A stretch of DNA of 47,946 nucleotides, from NCBI GenBank assembly GCA_964655775.1, contig CAZZNQ010000022.1, positions 1 to 47,946 on the forward strand, written 5' to 3'. This DNA is from CAZZNQ01 sp964655775. GTDB taxonomy: Bacteria; Planctomycetota; Brocadiia; SM23-32. The notes beneath the pieces are model-generated. The model had not been told where the DNA came from, did no database searches, and saw only the letters and a program-made list of their open reading frames with translations. The translations under genes and the position numbers were made by a program. This document shows, one piece after another, positions 7,546-15,702 of the stretch. The first letter of the stretch is position 1. Each line of letters starts with the position of its first letter.

Positions 7546-8972
7546 CATTGCTGGGGCAGTGCGGGCTGGCAGCGATCCGGGGAACGGTGGCTGCGCTGGT
7601 TTGCACGCCCGTGGCGGCATGTCTGCACCGCACGTTGTCCGGACGCCTGTCCACCAGGCCGTGGGTCTGGGCGCTCGCATTGCTGCCGTTCATCGTGCCC
7701 CCGATGCTGGTCGGCTATGCCTACTCGAACTTCTCACTCTCGCTCGTCCGGTACCCGCTGTGGAACGAGCTTCTCTACGATCTGCTGACCTGGGTGCGGT
7801 TGACGCCGGTCGCCCTGCTGGTGCTGCACGTTGCCCCAGCCGGTATGTCGCGGCGGGCCGTGCACTGCCGAAGGTTGCTCCGGCCGGTTGACCGAGGGGG
7901 CCGGGCACACCTTGCCTACGGATGGTTCCTCGTCAAAGGCCGCTTTCGGGGCCATGCGGTGGCGGCGGCCGTCGTGTTCGTGTTTGCCTTCAGTGACTTC
8001 GAGACCGCTTCCTTCTTTGGGGTGCCGACCTGGAGTGTGGCGCTGTTCGATGCGCACGCCGGCGGCTTGGCCCTTGGCGAGTCGCTGCGCCTCGCAGTCA
8101 CCTCGTTGCTGATCGAGTTGGCGCTCCTCTCGGTGGTGGCCCTGTTGTTGGCCGCCAGACGCGACCGGTCGTCCGAAGGCGAACCGCCGCCGTCACCGAG
8201 CCGGGCCGCATACGTCGGCACGGTTGCCTATTCCGTCGGCGCCCTGGCTCTCGCCGCCGCCATTCCGGGCATCATCGTCCTGCGGGGAACGCTGGAGGGC
8301 TTCCGGACGGTGACGGAGAACTTCGTCCTCGGCGGCGATCTGGCCTCCAGTCTCGTCTTCGCAGCGGCCTCGGCGGTCTGCGTCTTCGTGCTCAGCGGGT
8401 GGGTGGCCGACGGACTCCGCGGCAGGTTTCATGGCGCGGCGGTGCCGGCGTCGGCCGCGTTCTGTGCCCTCGGTCTCACAAGTCCGCTGGTGGTCTCTCT
8501 TCTGACCGTCGCCGCCTTCCAGGCGCCGGGCCTGCGCAGCCTCTACGATACGCCCCTTCCTCTGCTGACTGCGCTTTCGGTAATGCTCCTGCCGCTCGCC
8601 GTTGCTCTGCGGCTATTGGTCGGCGACCGGTCGCGGGATCCCGTCGTCCACGCCGCGAGCCTCCTTCGCTTGTCCTCGGCGCGGGGCCCGAGCCGAAATG
8701 GCCGACGCCTTGTCCTGCGGCATCGGTGGCGGCCCTACGGCTGGCTGGCAGTGTTGCTGTTCTGCCTGGCCTACTTCGACCTGACGGCGTCGTCGATTCT
8801 CGCCCCGCCGGACATGACACCGGTGTCCGTCCGCCTCTACAATCTGATGCACTACTGCCAGAGCTCGGCGCTGTCCGCGATGGTCTGCGCCGCGCTGGCG
8901 TTGCCCCTGGCGGTCGTCTCCCTGGGGGCCGGCATCCTGGAATTCGCAACACGCGTGAAGAGCAATGGTTAG
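7542..8972 (+). CDS. Divergent ferric-iron-type ABC transporter permease
   Basis: A 476-residue, highly hydrophobic protein with about 12 membrane segments. It is built as two related halves: a stretch with AVHCRRLLR followed by LVKGRFRGH and a helix ending FSDFETAS in half one corresponds to VVHAASLLR, LRHRWRPYG and YFDLTASS in half two. This matches the fused two-half plan of FbpB-type permeases, but the cytoplasmic EAA loops are very divergent. The preferred start is GTG at 7542, overlapping the TGA of the binding-protein gene, with GGAGGAG at 7526-7532; an in-frame GTG at 7509 lies inside the upstream gene. It ends seven bases inside the next gene. It should form the inner-membrane channel of the importer. 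Confidence 0.75.
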   Translation: MTLLGQCGLAAIRGTVAALVCTPVAACLHRTLSGRLSTRPWVWALALLPFIVPPMLVGYAYSNFSLSLVRYPLWNELLYDLLTWVRLTPVALLVLHVAPAGMSRRAVHCRRLLRPVDRGGRAHLAYGWFLVKGRFRGHAVAAAVVFVFAFSDFETASFFGVPTWSVALFDAHAGGLALGESLRLAVTSLLIELALLSVVALLLAARRDRSSEGEPPPSPSRAAYVGTVAYSVGALALAAAIPGIIVLRGTLEGFRTVTENFVLGGDLASSLVFAAASAVCVFVLSGWVADGLRGRFHGAAVPASAAFCALGLTSPLVVSLLTVAAFQAPGLRSLYDTPLPLLTALSVMLLPLAVALRLLVGDRSRDPVVHAASLLRLSSARGPSRNGRRLVLRHRWRPYGWLAVLLFCLAYFDLTASSILAPPDMTPVSVRLYNLMHYCQSSALSAMVCAALALPLAVVSLGAGILEFATRVKSNG

Positions 8973-10779
8973 CGCCATCTGGGAACTGAACGGTGTTCGG
9001 CTCGACGGGCGGAATGCCGTCCGTTTGCAGGCGCTGGACCTGCGTATCCGGACCGGCGTTACTGCCGTGCTCGGGCCGTCCGGCGCAGGCAAGACGTCGC
9101 TGCTCGATCTTCTCGTCGAGTTCGAGAAGCCCGATGCCGGCGAGGTCGTCCGGCACCGGCCCGAAGGATTCTCCCTCCCCGTCTACTGGGTTCCCCAGGA
9201 CTACGGCCTCTGGCCGGAGCTGACGGCCGTCCAGCACCTGCAGGCGGTCTCCGAGGCGCCGCGCCGGGACTGCGTCGAGCTGTTGACCGAGTTCGGCCTT
9301 GGACACAGGACCGAAGCCCATCCCGACGAGATGTCCATGGGCGAGCGGGCGCGGCTTGCAGTGGCCCGGGCCCTGGCGAGCGATGCGGGCGTGCTGGTCA
9401 TGGACGAGCCGCTCGCGCATGTGGACGAGGCCACCGTGTCCGGATACTGGGAGGCGATGCTGCGTCGCGTTCGCAGCAGGGGGGGCTCCCTCGTGTTCGC
9501 GACGCACGACCCCCGCCGGGTGGTGGGCACGGCGGAAGATGTCGTCTGCCTGAGAGAGGGGCGCGTGCTCTACACCGGCGACGTGAACAGCCTTTACCTT
9601 GAGCCGGAGACGCGCGAGCAGGCCGAATGCCTGGGCGAGGTGAACTGGCTGGAGCCGGAAGAAGGCGCGCTGTGGCTGGGCAACGGCCATGCCGCCCGGT
9701 GCTGCTATCGCCCCGAACAGATTGCCTTGCGCGAGAGCCCAGAAGGACAGTTCCTGGTTCGGGAAAGCCGGTTCCGTGGACCTATTGCAGAGACGCGGCT
9801 GGAGCAATCCGAGACCGGCCGGACGCGGGTGTTCCGTCACCGGCCCAGCGGCGATCACCTTAATCCCGGCCGGCGCGTTGTCATCAAGGTGCTCGCGGCA
9901 CTGCTCCTGCTGATCGTGCTGGGTTGCCGCCGAGGCGAGCAGGCGGCGCTGGTGCCGCGCGACGTCCGCTACTGGGGGATGCCCGCAGAGGGGGCCAGCA
10001 TCCCCGCGCCTCGCAGCATCGGATTCGCGCCGTCGGGCGTCGCCTACGTGCTGGATACAGCGGGTCGGGTGCTGGTGTTCGATACCGACGGCCACCTGAT
10101 CCGCAAGTGGTTCATGCCCGAATACGATATCGGGAAACCCGAGGGCATCTGCGTCCTGCGGGACGGCCGGGTGGCCGTCTGCGACACACACTACCACCGC
10201 GTGGTGTTCTTCAGTCCCGAAGGCGACCTGCTGGGCAGTTTCGGCCAGAAGGGCGAGGCCGACGGGCAGTTCATCTTCCCGGTCGCCGTCGATCAGGACG
10301 ACAAGGGCTTCCTCTACGTCGTCGAATACGGCGGCAACGACCGTGTTCAGAAGTTCACGGCCGACGGCGATCACGTCCTCACGTTCGGCACGGTGGGCAG
10401 CGGGCCGGGTGAGTTCCAGAGGCCGTCCAGCATCTCGTGGGTGGACGGGCGGCTCTATATCGCCGACGCGATGAACAACCGGGTGCTGGAGTTCGCCGAT
10501 AACGGCACATTCATCGGCATACTGGGACGGCCTGATAGGGCGCCGTCGTTGCACTTCCCCTATGGGGCGGTGCGCGGACCCGGCGGAGACTTCTACGTGG
10601 TGGAGTACGGCGCCGGACGGGTGACCCGGCTGGACGGCGACGGTCGGGTTCTCGGCCGATACGGCGGGCCCGGGCATGGGGCCGGCAAGCTTCGCACTCC
10701 CTGGGGCATAGCCGTGCACGGCCGGCGGCTGTGCATTGCAGACACCGGCAACCGACGGATTGTGGAGTTGATCCTGTGA
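8965..10779 (+). CDS. ABC transporter ATPase fused to an NHL-repeat beta-propeller
   Basis: One uninterrupted 604-residue frame with two unrelated parts. Residues 1-300 are an ABC ATPase: Walker A GPSGAGKT at 37-44, Q-loop Gln78, a degenerate signature MSMGER near 123-128, Walker B VLVMDEP at 143-149 and switch His181, then a TOBE-like tail. Residues 309-320 form a hydrophobic stretch ending V-L-G-C (Cys321), like a lipoprotein signal peptide. Residues about 335-604 hold six NHL-type blades (for example GLYIADAMNNRVLEF-like strands), enough for a six-bladed propeller. As a fusion it would place the ATPase inside and the propeller outside the membrane. An in-frame GTG at 9889 could start a separate lipoprotein, but it lacks a ribosome binding site and basic n-region. 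Downstream VWA gene starts at the overlapping GTGA. Confidence 0.8.
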   Translation: MVSAIWELNGVRLDGRNAVRLQALDLRIRTGVTAVLGPSGAGKTSLLDLLVEFEKPDAGEVVRHRPEGFSLPVYWVPQDYGLWPELTAVQHLQAVSEAPRRDCVELLTEFGLGHRTEAHPDEMSMGERARLAVARALASDAGVLVMDEPLAHVDEATVSGYWEAMLRRVRSRGGSLVFATHDPRRVVGTAEDVVCLREGRVLYTGDVNSLYLEPETREQAECLGEVNWLEPEEGALWLGNGHAARCCYRPEQIALRESPEGQFLVRESRFRGPIAETRLEQSETGRTRVFRHRPSGDHLNPGRRVVIKVLAALLLLIVLGCRRGEQAALVPRDVRYWGMPAEGASIPAPRSIGFAPSGVAYVLDTAGRVLVFDTDGHLIRKWFMPEYDIGKPEGICVLRDGRVAVCDTHYHRVVFFSPEGDLLGSFGQKGEADGQFIFPVAVDQDDKGFLYVVEYGGNDRVQKFTADGDHVLTFGTVGSGPGEFQRPSSISWVDGRLYIADAMNNRVLEFADNGTFIGILGRPDRAPSLHFPYGAVRGPGGDFYVVEYGAGRVTRLDGDGRVLGRYGGPGHGAGKLRTPWGIAVHGRRLCIADTGNRRIVELIL

Positions 10780-13748
10780 GAATCGCGCGAGCGCTCCAAA
10801 GCGTGCTGCCGCCGTCTCGTCGGCCGGTAACGGTCCGCTCCGCGCTCCCGCTTGTTGCGTTCATGGTCGTGTTCGGTGGCCTGTGCGTGGGATTGGAGGC
10901 GGCCGGCAAGGTTCTGTTCACGTCGCCGGGAGCGTTCGCTCTGTGCCTGCTGATGCCCTGGTTTTGGTGGATGCACGTGGCGGGCTACAGCGGGTTGCGG
11001 GGCAGCAGGTCGGTCATCGGACTGCTGGTACGCCTTTGCCTGGTTGGGCTGCTCATAGCCACGCTTGCGGAGCCGCGCGCCGTGCGACGGGACGAGGGCT
11101 TGAGTGTCGTCTACGCGCTGGACGTGTCCGACTCGATCGGCGAGTCCGCCTCCGACTCCGCGCTGCGTTACGTGACCCGCACCGTGTCCGAGAGAAAGGA
11201 CCACGAGCACGATGCCGCCGGGCTTGTGGTTTTCGGCCGGGAGGCGGCGGTTGAACTGCCACCGCGTCCGAGCTTTCCATTCGAGCAGGCCATAAACTCC
11301 CGCGTGCGCAAGGACGGAACCGACCTGGGCAAGGGCCTTTCGCTCTCGGCGGCGATGCTTCCGGAGGAGCGTCTCGGGCGCATTGTGCTGATAACGGACG
11401 GCACGCAGACGGAAGGTGACCTGGCAGGCGCACTGGCGGACCTGCAGGCGCGCGATATTCCGGTGGACGTGCTTCCCATTCAGTACGACTACGAGAACGA
11501 GGTCTGGGTCGAGAAGCTGGATCTGCCGAGATCTGTCCGCTCGGGCGAGACCTACGAGGCGCGCGTCGTGGTTTCCGCGCTGAGCGAAGGAAGCGGCACG
11601 CTGACGCTGACCGAGAACGGCAATCCCATCTACGAGGGCGAGGTCGACTACCAGTCGGGCAAGAACAGGTACGTGCTTCCGGTGTACCTGCGCGGGCCAG
11701 GCTACTACGAGTACGTGGCCCAGATCACGCCGCAGCCGGGCCTGGACGGATGGTCCGAGAACAACCGCGCGATCAACCACCTCTACCTGCGGGGCGAGGG
11801 CAAGGTGATGCTCGTCACCGATCCGGCCGGCGACCGACGCGACTGGCAGCCGCTCTCGGAATCCATGTCCCGGGGCGGATTCCAGGTGGAGCAGCGAGTG
11901 TCCTACGCGTTCCCCGAAGACGCCCTCTCGCTGATGCCCTACGACTGCGTGGTGTTCGTGAACGTGCCGGCCGACGACCTCTCGGTCATGCAGATGGAGG
12001 CGGTGCGCACGGCCGTCTACAACCAGGGAACAGGTTTCATGATGGTCGGCGGGCAGAACAGCTTCGGTCCCGGCGGCTATCACCGGACGGCCATCGAGAA
12101 GGTCCTCCCCGTGTCGATGGACATCACCCAGAAGAAGATACTGCCGAAGGGCGCTCTGGTCATCGTGCTCCATACCTGCGAGTTTGACCAGGGCAATACG
12201 TGGGGGAAGAGGGTCGCCAAGCAGGCCATCCGGGTACTGGGCGCGCAGGACGAGGCGGGCGTGCTCGTTTTCGACTGGTCCGGAGGTGAGCAGTGGCTGT
12301 TCAAGCTGACACCCGCAGGCGAGTACGAGGAGCTTGTGCGTCTCATCAACCAGGCGCAGATCGGCGATATGCCCAGCTTCGGCGTGACGATGCAGATGGG
12401 GCTGACGGAGCTCAAGGCGTCGGATGCTTCCATGAAGCACATGATCATCATCTCCGACGGCGATCCGCAGCCGCCGCTGCCTTCGCTCCTGAAGGGTTTT
12501 TCCGATGCGAAGATAAGCGTGAGCACCGTGGCCATCAATCCCCACCAGCCGCAGGACACCACCGTTCTGCAGGCCATCGCCGGCGCGACCGGCGGACGCT
12601 TCCATTTCCCGTCCGATCCGTCCCAGCTGCCGTCCATATTCATCAAAGAAGCGAAGACGCTGAAGCGGAGCATGATTCAGGAGGGCACTTTTCATCCCGT
12701 CGTGCAGGCTCCGTCGCCCATCCTGAAGGGAATCGAGGCGTTCCCGGTGCTGGACGGGTACGTTGTCACCAGCCCGAAGGGGCGTTCGCTGACGGTTCTG
12801 AAGGGTCCCGGCGAAGAGGAGGTCGATCCCGTCCTCTCCACGTGGCGGTACGGGACCGGGAAATCAGCCGCTTTCACCTCCGATCTGTCCTCGAAATGGG
12901 CGGCGGCCTGGATCGGTTGGGGCGAGTACGACCCCTTCGTGCAGCAGCTCATCACCGACATATCCCGCACCGAACGCGAGGGCTTTCTGCAGGCGCAGTG
13001 TTTCGCTTCCGGCAGCGAAGGGACCATACTCATCGAGGATTTCCATCCCAGGGACTCGTTCCTGGAGATCGAGACCGTTGTGACAGGTCCGGAGAATCGA
13101 TCGCAGACGGTGCGCCTGAAGCAGACCGGCCCGCGTCGCTACGAAGGCAGCTTCCCGCTCTGGGGCAAAGGCCGCTATCAGGTGGTCGGTGCGGGAGTCG
13201 GCGACGGTCGCTCTGAGCGGATCGTGGACGGTTTCGTTGTGCCGTACTCGGCGGAGTATCTCCGGTTTCGTTCGAGCCCCATCGTCCTGCGTCAGATCGC
13301 GGAGAGAACCGGCGGAAGGCTGCTGACCGGTGACGAAACGGGGGAGGAGGTTTTTCTCAAGGACCGCGAGCCGAAGGCCGATTCGCGGCCCATCGCCGGT
13401 TTGCTGCTTGTGGTGCTGACGTGCCTTCTGCCTCTGGACGTAGCCGTGCGGCGAATCCAGATCGACTGGGCGCTGATCCGCGGCTGGTTCGGCGGGGAGA
13501 CGCTGCCCTCGGGCGAGACGTTCCAGGCCCTGCTGCGGCGAAAGGAGGAGGTGCAGCTTCCCCGGTCAGACGAACGTGCCGCAGCCTTGCGTAAGCTGAG
13601 GGCGCGGTCTCAACCGGCCTGGGACCAGAGCCCGGAATCGGCCCGGACGCCCGAAGCAGGTCCGCCCGCGGAAGGTGAACGAGAAGAGGCCGAGGGGGGG
13701 GAGCACAATCAGCAGGCTGCTCTCGCGGAAGCGGAAGTGGCGCGATGA
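10776..13748 (+). CDS. Large VWA and amidotransferase-like membrane protein
   Basis: A 990-residue protein. Three N-terminal membrane segments (about 22-40, 50-70, 80-98) precede a VWA domain (about 108-240) whose metal site DVSDS spans residues 116-120, with LITDGT near 205-210. A class I glutamine-amidotransferase-like region (about 343-450) follows, without an obvious catalytic Cys. A second VWA-like region (about 460-630) keeps IISDGD but lacks the DxSxS motif. One more membrane helix near 871-890 leads into a charged cytoplasmic tail of about 100 residues. The start is GTG at 10776, overlapping the upstream TGA, with GGAG at 10764-10767. It sits directly before MoxR, so it is a likely MoxR client or partner in the envelope. 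Exact role unknown. Confidence 0.8.
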   Translation: MRIARALQSVLPPSRRPVTVRSALPLVAFMVVFGGLCVGLEAAGKVLFTSPGAFALCLLMPWFWWMHVAGYSGLRGSRSVIGLLVRLCLVGLLIATLAEPRAVRRDEGLSVVYALDVSDSIGESASDSALRYVTRTVSERKDHEHDAAGLVVFGREAAVELPPRPSFPFEQAINSRVRKDGTDLGKGLSLSAAMLPEERLGRIVLITDGTQTEGDLAGALADLQARDIPVDVLPIQYDYENEVWVEKLDLPRSVRSGETYEARVVVSALSEGSGTLTLTENGNPIYEGEVDYQSGKNRYVLPVYLRGPGYYEYVAQITPQPGLDGWSENNRAINHLYLRGEGKVMLVTDPAGDRRDWQPLSESMSRGGFQVEQRVSYAFPEDALSLMPYDCVVFVNVPADDLSVMQMEAVRTAVYNQGTGFMMVGGQNSFGPGGYHRTAIEKVLPVSMDITQKKILPKGALVIVLHTCEFDQGNTWGKRVAKQAIRVLGAQDEAGVLVFDWSGGEQWLFKLTPAGEYEELVRLINQAQIGDMPSFGVTMQMGLTELKASDASMKHMIIISDGDPQPPLPSLLKGFSDAKISVSTVAINPHQPQDTTVLQAIAGATGGRFHFPSDPSQLPSIFIKEAKTLKRSMIQEGTFHPVVQAPSPILKGIEAFPVLDGYVVTSPKGRSLTVLKGPGEEEVDPVLSTWRYGTGKSAAFTSDLSSKWAAAWIGWGEYDPFVQQLITDISRTEREGFLQAQCFASGSEGTILIEDFHPRDSFLEIETVVTGPENRSQTVRLKQTGPRRYEGSFPLWGKGRYQVVGAGVGDGRSERIVDGFVVPYSAEYLRFRSSPIVLRQIAERTGGRLLTGDETGEEVFLKDREPKADSRPIAGLLLVVLTCLLPLDVAVRRIQIDWALIRGWFGGETLPSGETFQALLRRKEEVQLPRSDERAAALRKLRARSQPAWDQSPESARTPEAGPPAEGEREEAEGGEHNQQAALAEAEVAR

Positions 13749-13795
13749 AAGCGAGGAATGAGCGAATTCCGATAGCAGACATGCGAGGAGACGAC

Positions 13796-14794
13796 ATGGC
13801 AGGCGAAGAGGAGCTTCTGGCGGAGGCGGAGCAGTTTCGCACCGACTATGCCGCCATTCGGGACGAGGTGGGCAAGGTTATTGTAGGGCAGGAACGCGTG
13901 GTGGAGAGCGCCATCACCGCGATTGTCTGCGGCGGGAACGTGCTCCTGGAGGGCGTGCCGGGGCTGGGCAAGACGGAACTGGTGAAGACGTTGAGCAAGG
14001 CCCTGGACCTGGAGTTCCGCCGCATCCAGTTCACGCCGGATCTGATGCCGGCGGACATCATCGGCACCAACGTGATGACCGTCGACCCGGATGGGCGCTA
14101 CCGCTTCGAGTTCCGCAAGGGGCCGCTGTTCACGCAACTGCTGCTGGCGGACGAGATCAACCGCGCCACGCCGAAGACGCAGTCCGCCCTGCTGGAAGCG
14201 ATGCAGGAGGGTTCGGTGACACCCGGCCACACCACCTACAGGCTGACGCAGCCCTTCTTTGTGCTGGCGACCCAGAACCCCATCGAGCAGGAGGGCACGT
14301 ATCCGCTCCCGGAAGCGCAGCTCGACCGGTTCATGTTCAAGGTGCACGTGCCCTATCTGAACAGGGCCGAGCTGAATGAGGTGGTGAATCGCACGATCCT
14401 GAAGCGTCAGGTGGCAATCGGCAAGGTCATGGACGGCGAGCGTATCATCGCCCTGCGCGACATCCTGGGCAAGGTGGTCGTGGTCGATCCGATGCGTGAC
14501 TACGCCGTGCGACTGGTGTTGGCGACCCACCCGGACTCCCAGTTCGCGCCCGAGGACGTGAAGAAGTACGTGCGCTGGGGGGCCAGCCCCCGCGCCGCGC
14601 AGGCCCTCATCCGGGCGGCGCGGGTCCGCGCTCTCCAGCAAGGTCGCGCACACGTCGCTTTCGAGGACATACGCCATTTCAGCCGCGAAGTGCTGCAACA
14701 CCGCGTGCTGCTGAACTACGACGGCCAGGCGGAGAACGTTGCCGTGTCGGAACTGGTGCGTCAGACCGTGGACTTTGTGCCGGAAGAGGCGTAG
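13796..14794 (+). CDS. MoxR-family AAA+ ATPase
   Basis: A 332-residue AAA+ protein. Walker A is GVPGLGKT (residues 53-60), Walker B is LLLADEIN (Asp119, Glu120), sensor-1 region LATQNPIEQEG near 157-167, and the C-terminal lid domain is complete. MoxR ATPases act as chaperones that insert cofactors into, or remodel, VWA-domain proteins; three VWA-type genes flank this one. An ATG at 13745 overlaps the previous stop and would add 17 residues, but GAGGAG at 13785-13790 places the better start at 13796, and the shorter protein has the usual length. The DUF58 gene begins two bases after the stop. Confidence 0.93.
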   Translation: MAGEEELLAEAEQFRTDYAAIRDEVGKVIVGQERVVESAITAIVCGGNVLLEGVPGLGKTELVKTLSKALDLEFRRIQFTPDLMPADIIGTNVMTVDPDGRYRFEFRKGPLFTQLLLADEINRATPKTQSALLEAMQEGSVTPGHTTYRLTQPFFVLATQNPIEQEGTYPLPEAQLDRFMFKVHVPYLNRAELNEVVNRTILKRQVAIGKVMDGERIIALRDILGKVVVVDPMRDYAVRLVLATHPDSQFAPEDVKKYVRWGASPRAAQALIRAARVRALQQGRAHVAFEDIRHFSREVLQHRVLLNYDGQAENVAVSELVRQTVDFVPEEA

Positions 14795-14796
14795 AG

Positions 14797-15702
14797 ATGT
14801 CCGAGCCGCCACATCGGCCTCAGCTTACGTCGCTGCTCAGCAACAGCGTGCTGAGCCGCCTCGAGCGCATGCGCATAAACTCGCGTCGGCGGTTCACCAG
14901 CAAGAGCCGCGGCGAGCACCTGTCCGGCAAGGGCGGCGCCAGCACGGACTTCTCGGATTACCGCGACTACGTGCCGGGGGACGACGTGCGCTTCGTTGAC
15001 TGGAACATCTTCGCTCGTCTGAACCGGCCTTACATGAAACTCTATCACCAGGAAGAGGAGATGCACGTCGCGATACTGGTGGATGCCAGTTCGTCGATGG
15101 CGTTCGACGACAAGCTGGAACGCGCCTGCCAGATCGCGGCGGCCTTCGGCGTGCTTGGCCTGCTCGGCACCGAACGGGTAAGCGCCTACGTATTCAACAG
15201 CCGCGACGAAAGGGGGCGCCGATTCCCACCGTCCACCGGACGCGCGTCCATGCTACCGCTTTTTTCCTTCCTTGAGCGGCAGGAGAGCGGCGGGGACGCC
15301 CCCGTGGAGGTCGGCGTTGAGGAGTTTCTCCGACGGCACGTGGGACGCGGCATCGTCTACATCCTTTCGGACTTCCTGACGTTCGGCGATGTGCGACGCG
15401 CGCTCAACCTGCTGTTCAGCGCCGGGCTGGAGACCAACGGCGTGCAGATGCTCGGTCCGGCCGAGATCGATCCGGATCTGACGGGCGATCTCAGGCTGGT
15501 GGACTGCGAGAGCAGGACACATCTGGACGTTTCCTCGGTGGGCAGCCTGCTGGACGTTTACCAGGAATACAGGGAGGGCTACGAGCGGGAACTCGCGTCG
15601 CTCTGTCGGCAGCGCGGTGGGCGCTTCGTGTCCGTCAGTTCCGAAGCCCCCGTGGAATGGGTCCTGTTCGATCTGCTTCGGAGAAGGGGGTGGATCGGAT
15701 GA
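14797..15702 (+). CDS. DUF58 (VWA-like) domain protein
   Basis: A 301-residue soluble protein. The DUF58 signature YVPGDDVRFVDWN spans residues 58-70 and is followed by a VWA-like strand with the metal-site motif DASSS (Asp96, Ser98, Ser100). No signal peptide or membrane segment is visible, so it should be cytoplasmic. DUF58 genes nearly always sit directly downstream of moxR, as here, and the product is taken to be its partner. The stop overlaps the start of the next gene (ATGA at 15699). Confidence 0.92.
   Translation: MSEPPHRPQLTSLLSNSVLSRLERMRINSRRRFTSKSRGEHLSGKGGASTDFSDYRDYVPGDDVRFVDWNIFARLNRPYMKLYHQEEEMHVAILVDASSSMAFDDKLERACQIAAAFGVLGLLGTERVSAYVFNSRDERGRRFPPSTGRASMLPLFSFLERQESGGDAPVEVGVEEFLRRHVGRGIVYILSDFLTFGDVRRALNLLFSAGLETNGVQMLGPAEIDPDLTGDLRLVDCESRTHLDVSSVGSLLDVYQEYREGYERELASLCRQRGGRFVSVSSEAPVEWVLFDLLRRRGWIG

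Noticed and set aside
8476..10719. A long open frame on the minus strand (about 747 codons) opposite the permease and ATPase-NHL genes
   Set aside because: It is a GC-driven shadow of real coding sequence: low-complexity, Arg/His/Gln-rich, no family motifs, and opposite clear ABC and NHL motifs. The same applies to long antisense frames opposite 1687-4753, 10776-13748, 22261-24051 and 27962-30256.
9889..10779. A separate lipoprotein gene starting at GTG 9889
   Set aside because: No ribosome binding site precedes it, the signal would lack a basic n-region, and no stop separates it from the ATPase. I annotate the single fused frame and report the ambiguity as a finding.
13745..13795. ATG 13745 as the MoxR start
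   Set aside because: It overlaps the previous stop in the pattern of this operon, but GAGGAG at 13785-13790 and the usual MoxR length favour 13796.
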